NCBI GenBank assembly: GCA_951394045.1
Contig: OX595997.1
Coordinates: 1,860,001 to 1,924,000 of the forward strand
Length of the DNA: 64,000 bases
Source of the DNA: Nitzschia sp. DOCU1
Taxonomy: Eukaryota; Bacillariophyta; Bacillariophyceae; Bacillariales; Bacillariaceae
Direction: 5' to 3'
Shown here in pieces: positions 23,171 through 33,840 of this stretch. Positions within the stretch are counted from its first letter, which is position 1. Each line of letters starts with the position of its first letter. The translations under genes and the position numbers were made by a program. Under the pieces are notes generated by a model, which ran no database searches, was not told where the DNA came from, and was given only the letters and a program-made list of their open reading frames with translations.

Positions 23171-23340
23171 TCATCTGTCGGCCGATGATTGGGATAGGTT
23201 AATCTTGTTCCCACGTATCTGGTGTGGCCCCAGGAAGTAGTGGTCGTTCTTTTTCGCTATGGAGCTCCAAACGTCGCTATCGAGCGTGCGATTGAAACCT
23301 CACAAAGTCCTCGACGTTTCATGAAAATCTTCTTGGTCGG

Positions 23341-23640
23341 GTTGTAGGGGTTTGGAGTTGCACACGCCCCGCCCACAGCCATGATAACCGGTCCAACTTT
23401 ACTACCCCATGAACGGCCCGGGCTGATCAAAATCCATCCAGGAGACTGGAGGAAGCTTTGCTGAAGAGCAGCACGAGAAAGCCCACCAGAACCTTCGTGC
23501 GATATACGCACAAAAACTTTCAGCGTCTGTGGGTGTGATGAGTAGCGACTTGGTAGGGGTTAGAAGATTCACACGCCCCGCCCACAGCCATGACGAAGGG
23601 TCCATCTTTACCCAATTCTAGGCCCGGGCGCTCAAAACTT
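23341..23640. repeat. Pair of diverged direct repeats of about 95 bp
   Basis: The stretch around 23345-23435 and that around 23550-23640 share cacgccccgcccacagccatga and flanking ggttgtaggggttt- and cggcccgggc-like sequence. They are 200 bp apart. No coding sense is evident. Confidence 0.6.
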
Positions 23641-24941
23641 GAAGGCGATTCGTGAACACCCCTTGGCCATAACAAAGTATTCCGCTTTTCCCGGTTTTCG
23701 GCCGGGCTCTCAGATGAGCGACCGAATAGGCTCTTTTGAGGCGAATGAGATATTGGAGTAATAGCGGGGAATACTTGATGTAGCATGGTAACAAGCTTCT
23801 CCACCGTAGTCCCGATTTTCGAGACGGAGATTCCTGATCAATACAAAATCCTCCGGTCTGACTCTTCATCGACGTTCTTGAGTACAGTAGTACATCCGGA
23901 CGAGAAAGTCCTCCCAGTGAATACAATAAAAAGCATCGTGCCACCATCCAACCTTCCGTCAAGTATTGCGCTGTTATAGTTTCTCGTCGTAGAGCTCTGA
24001 GACTTCAGAGGTCGCCGCCGATAAGTGAGGAATCATGTGGTTTGAATGCAGTCCCTCCAGTCCAGGAAGCTCTGACGGCACAAAATGACCCCACCACAAC
24101 CTACGCGCCGTTGGTTATCGTAACATGGAATCTTGCAAGCACTGAAGGCCCCCCCCCCCCCCCCCCCTCATGAGGCTAATGGGTGTCGATGTGTCCCCAC
24201 ATCGGCAAAGTTCCCCGAACAAATTGCGGGCACTCTTCTTTGTTCTTCGTCACCACCAACTGCGGGACGCCCTTGCTGTCACAGCACTCAAACGCTGATT
24301 CCTGAGCAACTTGATGATACGGTCGCTTTGGTGCAGCATGACGAGCGACGACTGCTGGTTGATACCACCCCGCCATGAGCTGATTGAAACAGCAAAGGCT
24401 GCATCATCGTTGCGCTGAGATTTTGGAATCGGGGTCGGAAGCAACTTTGGCGTCGGAACCCCCCGCCCACCTCCCCGAGATTCTGATTGGGCCATCTTTC
24501 CTAGCGCGCGGGGGCTCAATCCATTGATTTTTTTGGCTGACAGAACACAGGAATTATAAAATTTTAGCTGACTTTTGAGCAAAGCTACGTCGACGCTTGC
24601 AATGAATGACGATCTCCTTTCCGAGTCGTGCAGCCCAGGTGGTGTCAACGTCTGGACCCGCGGTACTAGGAATTCGTATCTACTAGTGAAAGATTTGGGA
24701 CTGCAGGGCTATAACAAAGAGTATCATTCAAGCAAAAAATGACCCTTTGCCTCTAAATAGAAACCGCGGAAAAAGCCCCGGCGACAAATTCGGGATCTAG
24801 ATGTCAACATGTGAGGAATCAAGGGCGCAAAACTTCCATCCCAAACTCATTGTTCGACACCGGAAGTTTCGTGCCATTACCCTAGAGACCACAAACACAT
24901 TTGCGGTTGCGTGATTTTCTTTGTGTTGCATCCTAACAACC
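23641..24941. other. Intergenic; poly-C tract
   Basis: An uninterrupted run of about 19 C lies near 24150-24168. The remaining sequence has only short frames. The last few hundred bases must include the promoter of the DUF6824 gene. Confidence 0.5.
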
Positions 24942-26000
24942 ATGGAACACAATCTCATTGAAGACTTTTTGGCGGATGTTGAGTTTGCCTACGAGAAGGC
25001 GTTGGATCTCAGCAGCACCGTGATTGCTGGACAAACTGATCCCCACGCCACTGGCATGGTTTGCAATTCAAGGCTTCAATCTTTTATCCAAAACTCCAAT
25101 GCATCTCCGCCCATGGCCTCAGCGGACACTCAGACCAGTATCAAGCCCAAATCTTGTTCATCGAACTCGGATGTACCAGGCAGCAGCGACGCTTTTGGAT
25201 TCCAAAATAATTACGAATCCTTCTTGAGAGGGTTAGTGAGTCCGTCCAACGAGGAGCCTCGAGACGCCCACAAGAACCCCCCGCTCTTTCCCGAACCCAA
25301 GCCATTCAGCCAGACTGGCAAATCTTCCTTTACTCGTGGCAGTAAAGACGAATGCTCTCAGAGAATGAAAGTCGATGGCCCGGCAAATCCTGTTTCCGGA
25401 ATCGTCTTTTCCAAGAACTTGCATGGCATCAAACCACCGGTTTCTTTCGCTTGCATTAAAGGGAACGCGTCCCCGAACTTGTCCCCATATGTCAAGAGGA
25501 TGAAAAAGGGCTTCTTTGTTGTCAGGAAACTGGCTGCCGGTGCTCCCAAGAAGGGACGTTCTGGACTCAAGAAGAAGGGTTTGAGGAATAGACCGAAGCT
25601 TGCAAAGATAGTCCAAAGCTTGAAGAAGCGCCGCCGCCGCCGTAAAGACCCGGCCCAGAAGGTGTACGTCACATTCACCGATAAGGATGTCCTCATGGGG
25701 CGCGGTGGGCGCAGTAATAACCATCCAGGCAACAGGGAATACCGCCAGCACATTCTTCCCTTGCAAAGCGTGTATCAGAGACTTTCGACTCGTGACAAGA
25801 CCCAGATGAGTATCGGCGTGATCGCTTGGGTCAAAGCCAGAGGAGGTCGCTTTGTCCAACAAGATGGTCCTGTCAAGGGACAAGGGTACATTGTAACGGA
25901 TGCCACAGCGCATGACAAAGTTTGCCAAGCCCTTCGGGAAGATCACACCGAAGAAGGTCGTTTGGCGAAGAAGAGTCGCACCAAAGCAGGAAAAAAGTAG
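24942..26000 (+). CDS. DUF6824-domain nuclear protein
   Basis: The product (352 aa) starts at the first ATG, 24942. The N-terminal two thirds are Ser/Pro/Asn-rich and look disordered. A strongly basic stretch (residues about 185-238) ends in KKRRRRRKD, a likely nuclear localisation signal. The C-terminal domain (about 242-345) begins DVLMGRGGRSNNHPGN, the hallmark of DUF6824, a domain very abundant in diatoms. RGGRFVQQD and a region where W-x-D is replaced by GYIVTDATAHDKV, then VCQALRED, complete it. The family's role is not established; DNA binding is often suspected. The gene is a single exon with no visible damage. Confidence 0.85.
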   Translation: MEHNLIEDFLADVEFAYEKALDLSSTVIAGQTDPHATGMVCNSRLQSFIQNSNASPPMASADTQTSIKPKSCSSNSDVPGSSDAFGFQNNYESFLRGLVSPSNEEPRDAHKNPPLFPEPKPFSQTGKSSFTRGSKDECSQRMKVDGPANPVSGIVFSKNLHGIKPPVSFACIKGNASPNLSPYVKRMKKGFFVVRKLAAGAPKKGRSGLKKKGLRNRPKLAKIVQSLKKRRRRRKDPAQKVYVTFTDKDVLMGRGGRSNNHPGNREYRQHILPLQSVYQRLSTRDKTQMSIGVIAWVKARGGRFVQQDGPVKGQGYIVTDATAHDKVCQALREDHTEEGRLAKKSRTKAGKK

Positions 26001-27062
26001 GCCCGGCTGGTAGGTCCTTGGATGCCCTCGTGTCGGCAGGGCGTCTATCAACTGTTCTTCCGGCCATTCATTCATGATAGTTAATGGTGCCTTCGTTGCA
26101 CACATAGATATCTATAACCATGCATAAATAACTTCCCCTGCTGCACACAAAGAGACTTTGGTGGGTAGGAATATGAAGATTTGCCCGTCTGATCCTTCTA
26201 GGAAAGTAGTTATGGATAAGGTACGAGCCATCGCTTGTTCCTGCAGCTCCTATTTCTTCTTGAGTAGCGATCCATGCATCTTATTGCCTCCCGTAGGTAA
26301 GTAGTGACAGATCAGGGAAGAGGCAACGCTCGTTCCTGCAGTCCAGCTGTCAAGACGACCATGCCCAGTCCTGCTGGTCCATTTTCAAAGGACAACAACG
26401 ATTTGCCCGCCGAATTCTGCCAGAAAGGTCCATCCTATCGTACACCACGAGTTACAACAAGCCCTGTCTAGTAGCAGCCTTCCCAGACGACACCAACAGA
26501 TTGCATTGTCGACACTAGCGACGTCTCTACGACAATCGTCGCACTAGACGTCGTGGAATCATCATCCTGTGAGCATTCTGGACTCGGCTGAGTTTCGAGA
26601 CGGTCGCGTCATTTCAGTCTTCAACAAGGCAGTCACGTTCTTGCCGTGGCTATACTGGGATGAGGCACGATGCAATCTGCATCGCAATCATTGCTGCTAT
26701 TGTGGTTGTGCAAAGAATCGCAATGGATGATGCTTTCGGTGGCCATCATTATGGCAAACCGATGATGAACATGATGGGAATGGAAACAAAGATCGTTTGC
26801 TGCCGACGACGTCTTGCGTCAGCCGTGCGGATCTTCGTTGCAGTCAAACGTATCAAATGATCAGGCATCTTCTGAATGTGATTGGTGGAGAGGGCGCAAA
26901 AGCGATGACGTCTTTGTTCAATGACTGATCCGACTACCGGTAGAGTCCAAAACTGGGGGAAGATAGAGAAAGATCGCGCCGCCCATCACATACCCACACC
27001 AGCATCAATCGCATCAACAGTTTCAACGATGCTATCCTTCCGATGCTTTCATTCCGAGTATA
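26001..27062. other. Intergenic; no gene recognised
   Basis: A 66-codon frame at 26660-26860 starts with a hydrophobic run (ICIAIIAAIVVVQ) but has no further support. A CTACCGGTAG palindrome lies at 26934-26943, about 120 bp upstream of the next gene. Confidence 0.5.
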
Positions 27063-29093
27063 ATGCGAGGACAACGACAACGACAACAACATGGTTGCTC
27101 TCTCCTTCTCCTACTGCGATGCTTGCTGATTGCCTGCTTCTTTTGCTTGATGTTAAACATTCCCTTGTATTGGCATTTGAAGCGTTACAACAATCACAAC
27201 TTTCATCAGGGAATCTTTGGCTGGCTTCCTCCCCTCTTTTCGGTGCGTCTCAAGGCATTGGCAGAACCCCCTGAACAAGATTGGATAACTGAACGAGATC
27301 GAATTGTCAATGTTAGTACTCCTGAAGAAGAGTGGCGACAGGATTTGATCGTGGGCATTCCCACTGTCCCCCGCAAGGGAAACCCCGAGTATTTGATTCA
27401 GGCGGTGGAATCTTTGTTAACCCTTGGAAACTTGAACGCTAGCCAAATTTACATTTGGCATACTAGTAGTGGCAACACCACTAGCAGCCATCAGTCTGGA
27501 AATGAAGGACAACGACGACGACATGTGGTCTTGGAAAAGCTCTTACGCAAACATGGCGATTTGATGCTCTTGCAACTGCTCGACGTCAGTCCACCGACTA
27601 TAATTCCCATGTCGACCCACTATTCATTACCCAAGGATGCATCGGAACGTGTCGTTCGAGCCTTTGCAGACGATTTTGATCGGAAACAATGGAGGATCGC
27701 AGAAGCCTTTGACTTTTTGTGGCTATGCAAAACGTTGCTTCGACAGCAGCAGTACAAGTATATTCTTTTTCATCAAGATGACGCTCGTTTGATCGATCCA
27801 TTGCCATCCCATCTAAATCTACGATTAGATGGCTCCAATTCCTATCGTCATGTCTTGTCCTTCTATTCGGATCATACGCCGCATCGGGGTCGTCGGTTTT
27901 GTTTTGCCTCGGGCGGCATGTTTTGTGGCATGGTCAGTATGATCTTTCGACGACAAGCCTTGCAAGAATTTGTAGACTGGCTAGAGCCACGCTACCATTT
28001 ATTGCCGATTGACTGGTCCATGGAAGAATTTTTGGCGTTGAAAAAGTACAATGTAGCTACCACAGCGTCCGTCCAACACATGGGTAGCACGTCGAGTTTG
28101 GATCACAAACACCAGCAACAAGAAAGTGAAGACGTACAATCCAGAAGGATTCCCGATCGGATTGTTCATGAATGCCATTTTGACAATTCATCATTCGTGT
28201 CCATTGGATTAGTGTATACAGTCCCATCGAATCAAAGAATGGAGCATTTGGTGCTATGCTTGCACGAGTTGTTTTGTTTGCTGTTGGAACAATTCCATAT
28301 CCTTCCTCCACCGGCAAGTCTTTTGGAATTATGGAACGAATTGCAGCAGCAGAAACAACCACAAGCTCAATGGAAGAACGTAGTCAACCACTCTCCAGTC
28401 TTTACCAGCCCTCGACAAGTGCTAGATGCCTTGGCCCTTCCCTACCGTGGATACGAACCAAATCCATGGACAGTCATTCCTCCGATCGAAAAGAGCACAC
28501 AACGACGGGGACGACCACTACAAAATGTTGTTGTATCCGACAATTCTTCTACGGATGGTGTACTACTAGAATCCTCTACGTTTACGACGTTGCAGCAGTT
28601 TCTTCACGTGGTGCGCCATTTACTTCAAACAACGACGTCTGCATGGCTCGGATACTGGCACGATGATATCCTCCCCTATCAAAAAGTGATCGATTGGAAG
28701 GCTCTGTTATCTGCTGCTACTACGATTGATAAAAGCGGGGGATCCGGAATTGTTTCGTTTTACGTGTACAATACGACGACAACGGCAAGAGAGTCCTCAA
28801 CGCCATTTTCTCTCGACAATACTTCTACTTGGCTTGAATGCGGGGACTCCTCCTCGTCTGTTCGGTGCGGTTTAGAGGCGGTGTTGTTTTCGCGTCAGAC
28901 TTTGCACGACTTTGTGACGTACATGGCGAAAACAATGCTACACAGTCATACAACAAGCAATGAGCTGGGTGTTTGGTTGTTGCAATTCGTCAACGACGAG
29001 CGCAATGGTTCATCCATTCCCGCCTTGCCCATTACACAATGGGTCGGTCAACGTCGATTGGATCATTTGGGAACTGCAAAAGTCGGCTACTAG
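27063..29093 (+). CDS. GT54 (MGAT4-like) type II glycosyltransferase, paralogue B
   Basis: The product (676 aa) is a paralogue of the minus-strand enzyme at 6370-8367, with the same plan. A basic head and one membrane helix (residues about 12-37) suggest Golgi or ER anchoring. LIVGIPTVPRKG (95-106) opens the catalytic-like domain, FHQDDARL (236-243) carries the acidic site, FCGMVSMIF (287-295) and PIDWSMEEF (315-323) follow, then SVQHMGSTSSL (336-346), very close to the MGAT4 QHVGTHSSL. A second, weaker copy has YWHDDILP (531-538), GLEAVLFSRQ and FVNDERN. The Lys-rich linker of the first paralogue is missing. The ATG at 27063 gives the membrane anchor. The reading frame is intact. Family confidence is good; acceptor specificity is unknown. 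Confidence 0.82.
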   Translation: MRGQRQRQQHGCSLLLLLRCLLIACFFCLMLNIPLYWHLKRYNNHNFHQGIFGWLPPLFSVRLKALAEPPEQDWITERDRIVNVSTPEEEWRQDLIVGIPTVPRKGNPEYLIQAVESLLTLGNLNASQIYIWHTSSGNTTSSHQSGNEGQRRRHVVLEKLLRKHGDLMLLQLLDVSPPTIIPMSTHYSLPKDASERVVRAFADDFDRKQWRIAEAFDFLWLCKTLLRQQQYKYILFHQDDARLIDPLPSHLNLRLDGSNSYRHVLSFYSDHTPHRGRRFCFASGGMFCGMVSMIFRRQALQEFVDWLEPRYHLLPIDWSMEEFLALKKYNVATTASVQHMGSTSSLDHKHQQQESEDVQSRRIPDRIVHECHFDNSSFVSIGLVYTVPSNQRMEHLVLCLHELFCLLLEQFHILPPPASLLELWNELQQQKQPQAQWKNVVNHSPVFTSPRQVLDALALPYRGYEPNPWTVIPPIEKSTQRRGRPLQNVVVSDNSSTDGVLLESSTFTTLQQFLHVVRHLLQTTTSAWLGYWHDDILPYQKVIDWKALLSAATTIDKSGGSGIVSFYVYNTTTTARESSTPFSLDNTSTWLECGDSSSSVRCGLEAVLFSRQTLHDFVTYMAKTMLHSHTTSNELGVWLLQFVNDERNGSSIPALPITQWVGQRRLDHLGTAKVGY

Positions 29094-29302
29094 TAGATAG
29101 TGAATGCCTCCGCCTCAGATCAAGCTGGCTTTGCGTCCAATGCGAAACCGAAGAGACCCTATTCCATGATGGTCAATCTCAAGATATTGTAAAAGAGGTC
29201 GTCGAACATCATTGCCGCGACGGTTTAGACAAAGTTCAAGAATCATGTTGCTAGTACTGTGGGTCAGTTGCGATGTGCCGGAGTGTTAGAAGCTAAGGAA
29301 GA

Positions 29303-29540
29303 GGCACTGCTGCGAGCTCGACTCCTGCTGGGAACCACGCCACCATCAGGTCGTGGTCATTCTGCTTGCCAGCAGAGGATGCATTGCTAGTTGTCGACTT
29401 TGTAACATTGTATTCCATAGAACGAATCCGGGACGAAACCGAACAAGCGTCGTCAAAAGAGGGACCAGTACCTCTACCTTGTTGGATCTCATTCGCAGTA
29501 CATGGTCTCTTTACAACGGGGTAGGCATTCGTAGAATAGA
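29303..29540 (+). repeat. Third, partial copy of the bromodomain-gene Ser-rich segment
   Basis: The sequence agctcgactcctgctgggaa and what follows match 14283-14500 and 60090-60310. Here the frame is broken by stops and short changes. No bromodomain part follows. Confidence 0.72.
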
Positions 29541-29559
29541 TCTATCGAAAGTTCTCTTA

Positions 29560-29763
29560 GCATCTTGCGTCTTTTGACCCTTATTTAGAGCATCACCACG
29601 GTACGGTCCCTTGCCCTCTTGCAAAAGATGTGATCATTTGCAACGAAAATAGAAAATGACCGTCGATATCTGGTTGTCGTCTTGACATGACAATGCTGTA
29701 GCATCAAAAGTCGTTGCTCAATACTGGCACACAAGGATGCTTCTTCTTTTTATTCTCAAGAAA
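29560..29763. repeat. Dispersed repeat R2, copy 1
   Basis: About 200 bp match 32311-32569 closely (gcatcttgcgtctttt at one end, ttctcaagaaaaa at the other). Copy 2 contains 45 extra bases after gtcttgacatgacaat. Copy 1 abuts the truncated end of the ArfGAP relic. Confidence 0.78.
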
Positions 29764-30195
29764 AACGCCTCTTCGTACTCGACGAGCCGTGTTCCCTCGC
29801 GGACGAAGGCTTGCAGGACATATTTTTGATGAATGAATTCTTTGCGTTGTTCCGCATCCGCGTTGTGAACGATCTTCTTAGTATTAGAGAGGCTTGCTTC
29901 GAATAGCTGATTGATGTAATCATTTCCCGTGCTTTGCATGGCGCCAATCTGTTCTTCTTCTCTCCACCACACATCCAAGATGCGTGCCGAGACTGCGATG
30001 AACGCCTGAACACAAATTACAGCAGAATCCTCCAACCGTCTGCGGCGTGGAGTCCAGTATTACATGCCGCAGTGCGGCCCATGTCGGTCGGGGTCGAGTG
30101 CAATCGCAACAGGTGCGATTTTCGAGCCGTCGGAGCAATCGCAACAGTCGGACATCGGCCGTCGACGACGACTCGTCCACCGATATCGCGCTCAT
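29764..30195 (-). pseudogene. ArfGAP-domain protein, truncated and frameshifted
   Basis: ArfGAP proteins switch off Arf GTPases in membrane traffic through a zinc-finger domain. The first frame shows RLENRTCCDCTRP, TWAAL, then GGFCCNLCSGVHRSLGTHLG. This is the CxxC...CxxC finger and the invariant CSG(I/V)HR.LG.H with its catalytic Arg. Ten or so extra residues lie between the two CxxC pairs. The expected S.VRS(l)tLD piece is missing. The sequence then continues in another frame as ILDVWWREEEQIGAMQSTGN and DYINQLFEASL (about 29880-29970), the second half of the domain, and ADAEQRKEFIHQKY. The frame runs out in dispersed repeat R2. A small deletion and the truncated tail make this a relic. Confidence 0.72.
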
Positions 30196-30352
30196 CGTTT
30201 ATGCAAACGATTGCAAGCTAGCTAGCAGCAGCAATGCTTATCTAGAGTGCACCTTCTCATCAGTTGTTGACATCGGGGTATCTCTAATAGCTCACGATCT
30301 CGCCTTTTTCATTTTGGTCCCCTCTATCATATCTTTCGATGATGAGACCTCA

Positions 30353-30388
30353 GACAAACAGACAAACACACACAGACAGACAGACATC
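30353..30388. repeat. CAGA/CACA microsatellite
   Basis: A short run of (cagacaaa)n, (ca)n and (caga)n units lies in an otherwise featureless intergenic stretch. Confidence 0.7.
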
Positions 30389-30590
30389 CGTCATCTTTTA
30401 TTATAGGATGCGACGTGCACACTATACATACAGCTACACTTTCGTAAGAAGGAATTGGATACCCTCTCTCGTCGGCCATCATCGCCGTCATTTTTGTTCC
30501 TTCTCAACATAAGATGAAACCGCCTCCTTCTCATAAAAAGTCATTGTCCACCATCCTTGTGTGATAACAAAGCTACTTGCTCTTGATACC

Positions 30591-31076
30591 ATGGCCGATT
30601 TGCCCCCTGAGATTTTGATGCGAATCGCTTCTTTCGTTGCGGATCCATGTCAAGAATTTGTTCTTCTTCGTGGAAGGGTGAGACTCATTGATATTCGCTG
30701 TGAGGACAATGATGAAGAGTTTGAGAAATGGGACCAGCTCTTGAGGCAACACCATGTAGTTGTCCGGAACTCATTCTGTCTCCGGCTACGCTGTGCACGT
30801 GAAGAACAACTCGTCACGGTGTTGCAGCATCTTCCAAATCTTAGATCCTTGGACCTCTCCTCTGGGAACGATCCAAGGATCATGCGCGGCATCTCCATCG
30901 CCCTCCAGCAGGTTCCCCATCTCACCATTCTCACTATTGAGAACAGTCGAATTGATCACAATGACGTAAGAGACATTGAAGCAAGATCGACCCAGGGCAC
31001 TGCTGGACCTCGGAGGAAGCCGAATCGGAAATTGGCGAAGATCAGTAATCAGTCCGCCATGTCTGTCTTTGTATAG
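30591..31076 (+). CDS. F-box-like/LRR protein, short (161 aa)
   Basis: The likely start is the ATG at 30591. ADLPPEILMRIASFVADP (residues 2-19) fits the beginning of an F-box, which binds Skp1 in ubiquitin ligases. Later, LVTVLQHLPNLRSLDLSSGN and VPHLTILTIENSRIDHNDV read as two leucine-rich repeats. A diverged middle and an abrupt Arg/Lys-rich end follow the second repeat. Normal F-box/LRR proteins carry more repeats, so this may be a truncated member or the first exon of a longer gene. No splice donor is obvious at the end. Confidence 0.55.
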   Translation: MADLPPEILMRIASFVADPCQEFVLLRGRVRLIDIRCEDNDEEFEKWDQLLRQHHVVVRNSFCLRLRCAREEQLVTVLQHLPNLRSLDLSSGNDPRIMRGISIALQQVPHLTILTIENSRIDHNDVRDIEARSTQGTAGPRRKPNRKLAKISNQSAMSVFV

Positions 31077-33174
31077 CAACCTAGTCGTAATTCAAATATT
31101 CACATTATTCAACTAGAAAGAACATTACATTGGCTTTATTCCAACAATGATTAATTTGTGAGAAGCAACGTTGCTGCGCGGTACGACGAGTCTGAACTTC
31201 CTTTTGAACCTTTCCCTCCGAGACAAAATTTTGCAATTCTTGGGGCGTTCCAACTTCAAATTGTTACAAATTTTGACGTTCCTTCTTCGCTAGGTCGGCT
31301 ACCAGGTTTGCCGGCAGTCTCGGGCTTTTTTGGCGGGGGAATTGCCGGGGTGGGTCATGCATTGTTCCTTTCATGTTGTCGGCGGACGTAGAAACAACAA
31401 GCACCCAAAGATATCAAGGCCAGTAGCGGAGGGTCTTTCATGATCTTCTCGGAGTGGAGTGGTGGGTGTGAGGATACACCAATTACCCGTGGAAGTACGG
31501 CCATGATTTGTTCAGAGGTGGCCGCAAAGCACGCAGTAGGCAGTAGATTCCGATAGGAACTCTTATCTTCGGCACGAAGGTCCACGAATTCTTGCTTGAC
31601 TTGTCATAGCTCCTGTACCAGCTGATTGACTTGAGTCAGGGGCATTGCTACAAATTGCCGTGGGTTTGCGCGGAAATTAGAATCTGTTTCACTAGCTCGA
31701 TAAAAACGAGTTGCCGCCTCGGTCATTTTCATCATCGCTACTTCGTTCCTCATCCACCTCATCTAGGTCTTTGTCATCATTGCTGCTTCGTTCCATATCC
31801 GCCCCACCAAAACAAAGAACTTAGGCTGGTCACAGGCGGCAACTTCTGCTGCATGTTCGTAGGGATGACATGGCTAGAATGCCTTCTACTAGTAGTGCTT
31901 GAGAAAGCCCAAGGCCAGGCATCTCAACAAGCGATGGGTAAACACACGCGAGGCTACTCGTCCGCAGATGGCTACGCACTCTCAACTCCCAAATCCAGAC
32001 CCAGAGATATTGGATTCATCATGACGTCTTCCTACGCCAGAATCAGCGCCAGCCAAAAGTAGGTCTCAATCGCTCTCTCGTCCACTATCAATTGTCAGCT
32101 TGAAAAGACACTGCCCCTCGTTGTCACTGGATGTGGCAGCTACCGCAAAAGAGCATTTACGTCGTTGTTACCAGTGGAGAGTGGTGTCTTGCATTCTCGC
32201 CTGCGAGCTGAGAGACGAGGTGTGCCGTCAGCAACACCCATCACAAGCAATCCGCTTTCTTGGGCGGCCTCGTCTGGATGTGGGATCGCTTGCAACCTCT
32301 TGACCAGGGAGCTCCTTGCATCTTGCGTCTTTTAATCCTTCTTCAGAGCATCACTGCGGTACGGTCCCTCGCCCTCTTGCAAAAGTTGTGATGATTTGCA
32401 ACGAAAATAGAAAATGAACGTTGATATCTTGTTGTCGTCTTGACATGACAATCAATCAACCGACCACCCACTCCATGTATCGTCATGTTGCACATAATGC
32501 TGTAGCAACAATAGTCGTTGCTCGATACGGGCACACAAGGATGCTTCTTCTTGGTATTCTCAGGAAAAAGCCACGAACTTCGAGTTTGCGGTTTTAGCGA
32601 AATGAGCTAAATCTTGTTTAGCATAGCTTGCTGTTTGAGTACATCGAGTGCTTCTCCGTGGCATTCAGCGGATGTCTTGCAACCGGTATTGATACTGGTA
32701 ATGCAAATTTGCTCGCCTGAATCGGTTCCAACAAGTCGCGTGGCGATGATTCTAACAGCAGGCACTTGATTCTCCCGACTTGGAGACAGGCAAGCACTAA
32801 ACCGTCATAGGGGGTCTGTTGCTTGACATTGTGCCAGTCGATGGTGCTTTGTAAGACGATGAAAGAAAGGCATGCAACATGACAAAAGTAGTATTCGACA
32901 TGAAGGGTGCCGATGATGCCGATGGGAATGGATGATGATGGATGCCTCGCTGTGACGTCATCTAAACCACCGTTAACGTCTGTCTCACGTACAGAATTCT
33001 GACTCAGCGATGACGATGAGCGAGCACAAAGATTTCATTCCGCTACTTCCTCTGCTGCCGTCGACCATGGCGTTCGCAACAACACGTTGCACTATGCGAA
33101 AGGCATACACAGCAAAGCCTTCTATGTGCAAACGCTTGCTAGTTGTCTGAGCAAACCAGAAACGAAACGTAACC
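31077..33174. other. Mostly intergenic; repeat R2 copy 2 inside
   Basis: Apart from R2 at 32311-32569, I see only weak frames. One minus-strand stretch without a start codon, about 32607-32805, reads smoothly (VPAVRIIATRLVGTDSGEQ... then LDVLKQQAMLNKI and a stop) and may be a gene remnant. The last few hundred bases lead into the plastid-protein gene. Confidence 0.4.
32311..32569. repeat. Dispersed repeat R2, copy 2
   Basis: This matches 29560-29763, with 45 additional bases (from about 32451). No terminal inverted repeats or open frame are apparent. Confidence 0.78.
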
Positions 33175-33840
33175 ATGAAGTCGTTCTTCGCAGTGTCGTG
33201 CTTGGGGCTTCAGCTTCTGCTGCTGTTGTCGTCGGGTCCATCGGCCACGAATGCCTTCTTCACCAATGGCAAAGCGGCGGCATCCTCCAAGAATAACAAG
33301 CTATCATCCAAATACATGGATCAAGCCTTGGCTATTTACGACAAGAAGTTTCCTTTTGGACGTGAACCCCCTAAATCCAATTTCTTGGGCGACTTTGGCA
33401 TGCCCAATCAAGATTTTGACGGAACTCGCCTCAAGAAAAAGTATGCTACTAGCAAACGATTGACAGATATTTCCCCAGCCCAAGCCAAACAAGCCTTTTT
33501 AGAACTCGCCAGGTTGTACGGAGAGGAACGGGCTCTAGCAATGGTAAAGGCTCAGCCACTTTGTTTGGCCTTTGATGTCAAGAATTTTGCCAAAAGTTTG
33601 GCAGCTTGGGCCGAAGTGTTTGGATTGGAAGCCGCACAAGAAATGGTGGCTCGGAATCCGGGGCTCTTGGCGGTTCGTCCGGAAGAAGCAACCAACGCGA
33701 CCGACTCGACCATGGCATTTTCTTATCTTGTAGCGGCGACGCGTCCGCTGGGGCCCGTCTTGCTGGCCGGCCTGTTCTTTCTACTCTTGACGCCGACCAT
33801 TGAATCCTTGACTGGAATTCAATACGGAATCAATCATTAG
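33175..33840 (+). CDS. Predicted plastid-targeted protein with a C-terminal membrane helix (221 aa)
   Basis: The start at ATG 33175 gives a clear signal peptide (hydrophobic core GLQLLLLLSS) with a predicted cut at SATNA|FF (27|28). Signal peptide plus Phe at +1, followed by a Ser/Ala/Lys-rich stretch, is the bipartite presequence used by diatoms for plastid import. The mature part contains a repeated helical motif: AFLELARLYGEERALAMVKA, then AAWAEVFGLEAAQEMVARNP, each ending in Pro and followed by Leu-rich residues (PLCLAF, PGLLAV). This is like mTERF-type repeats. One membrane helix lies near the end (about 190-208). Function unknown; thylakoid or envelope localisation is inference. Confidence 0.78.
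   Translation: MKSFFAVSCLGLQLLLLLSSGPSATNAFFTNGKAAASSKNNKLSSKYMDQALAIYDKKFPFGREPPKSNFLGDFGMPNQDFDGTRLKKKYATSKRLTDISPAQAKQAFLELARLYGEERALAMVKAQPLCLAFDVKNFAKSLAAWAEVFGLEAAQEMVARNPGLLAVRPEEATNATDSTMAFSYLVAATRPLGPVLLAGLFFLLLTPTIESLTGIQYGINH

Noticed and set aside
24150..24168. Poly-C run as a possible assembly gap filler
   Set aside because: Homopolymers of this length occur naturally; without reads I cannot say more.
25233..26105. Minus-strand open frame of 290 codons opposite the DUF6824 gene
   Set aside because: The plus strand codes for a clear DUF6824 domain; the antisense frame shows no recognisable content.
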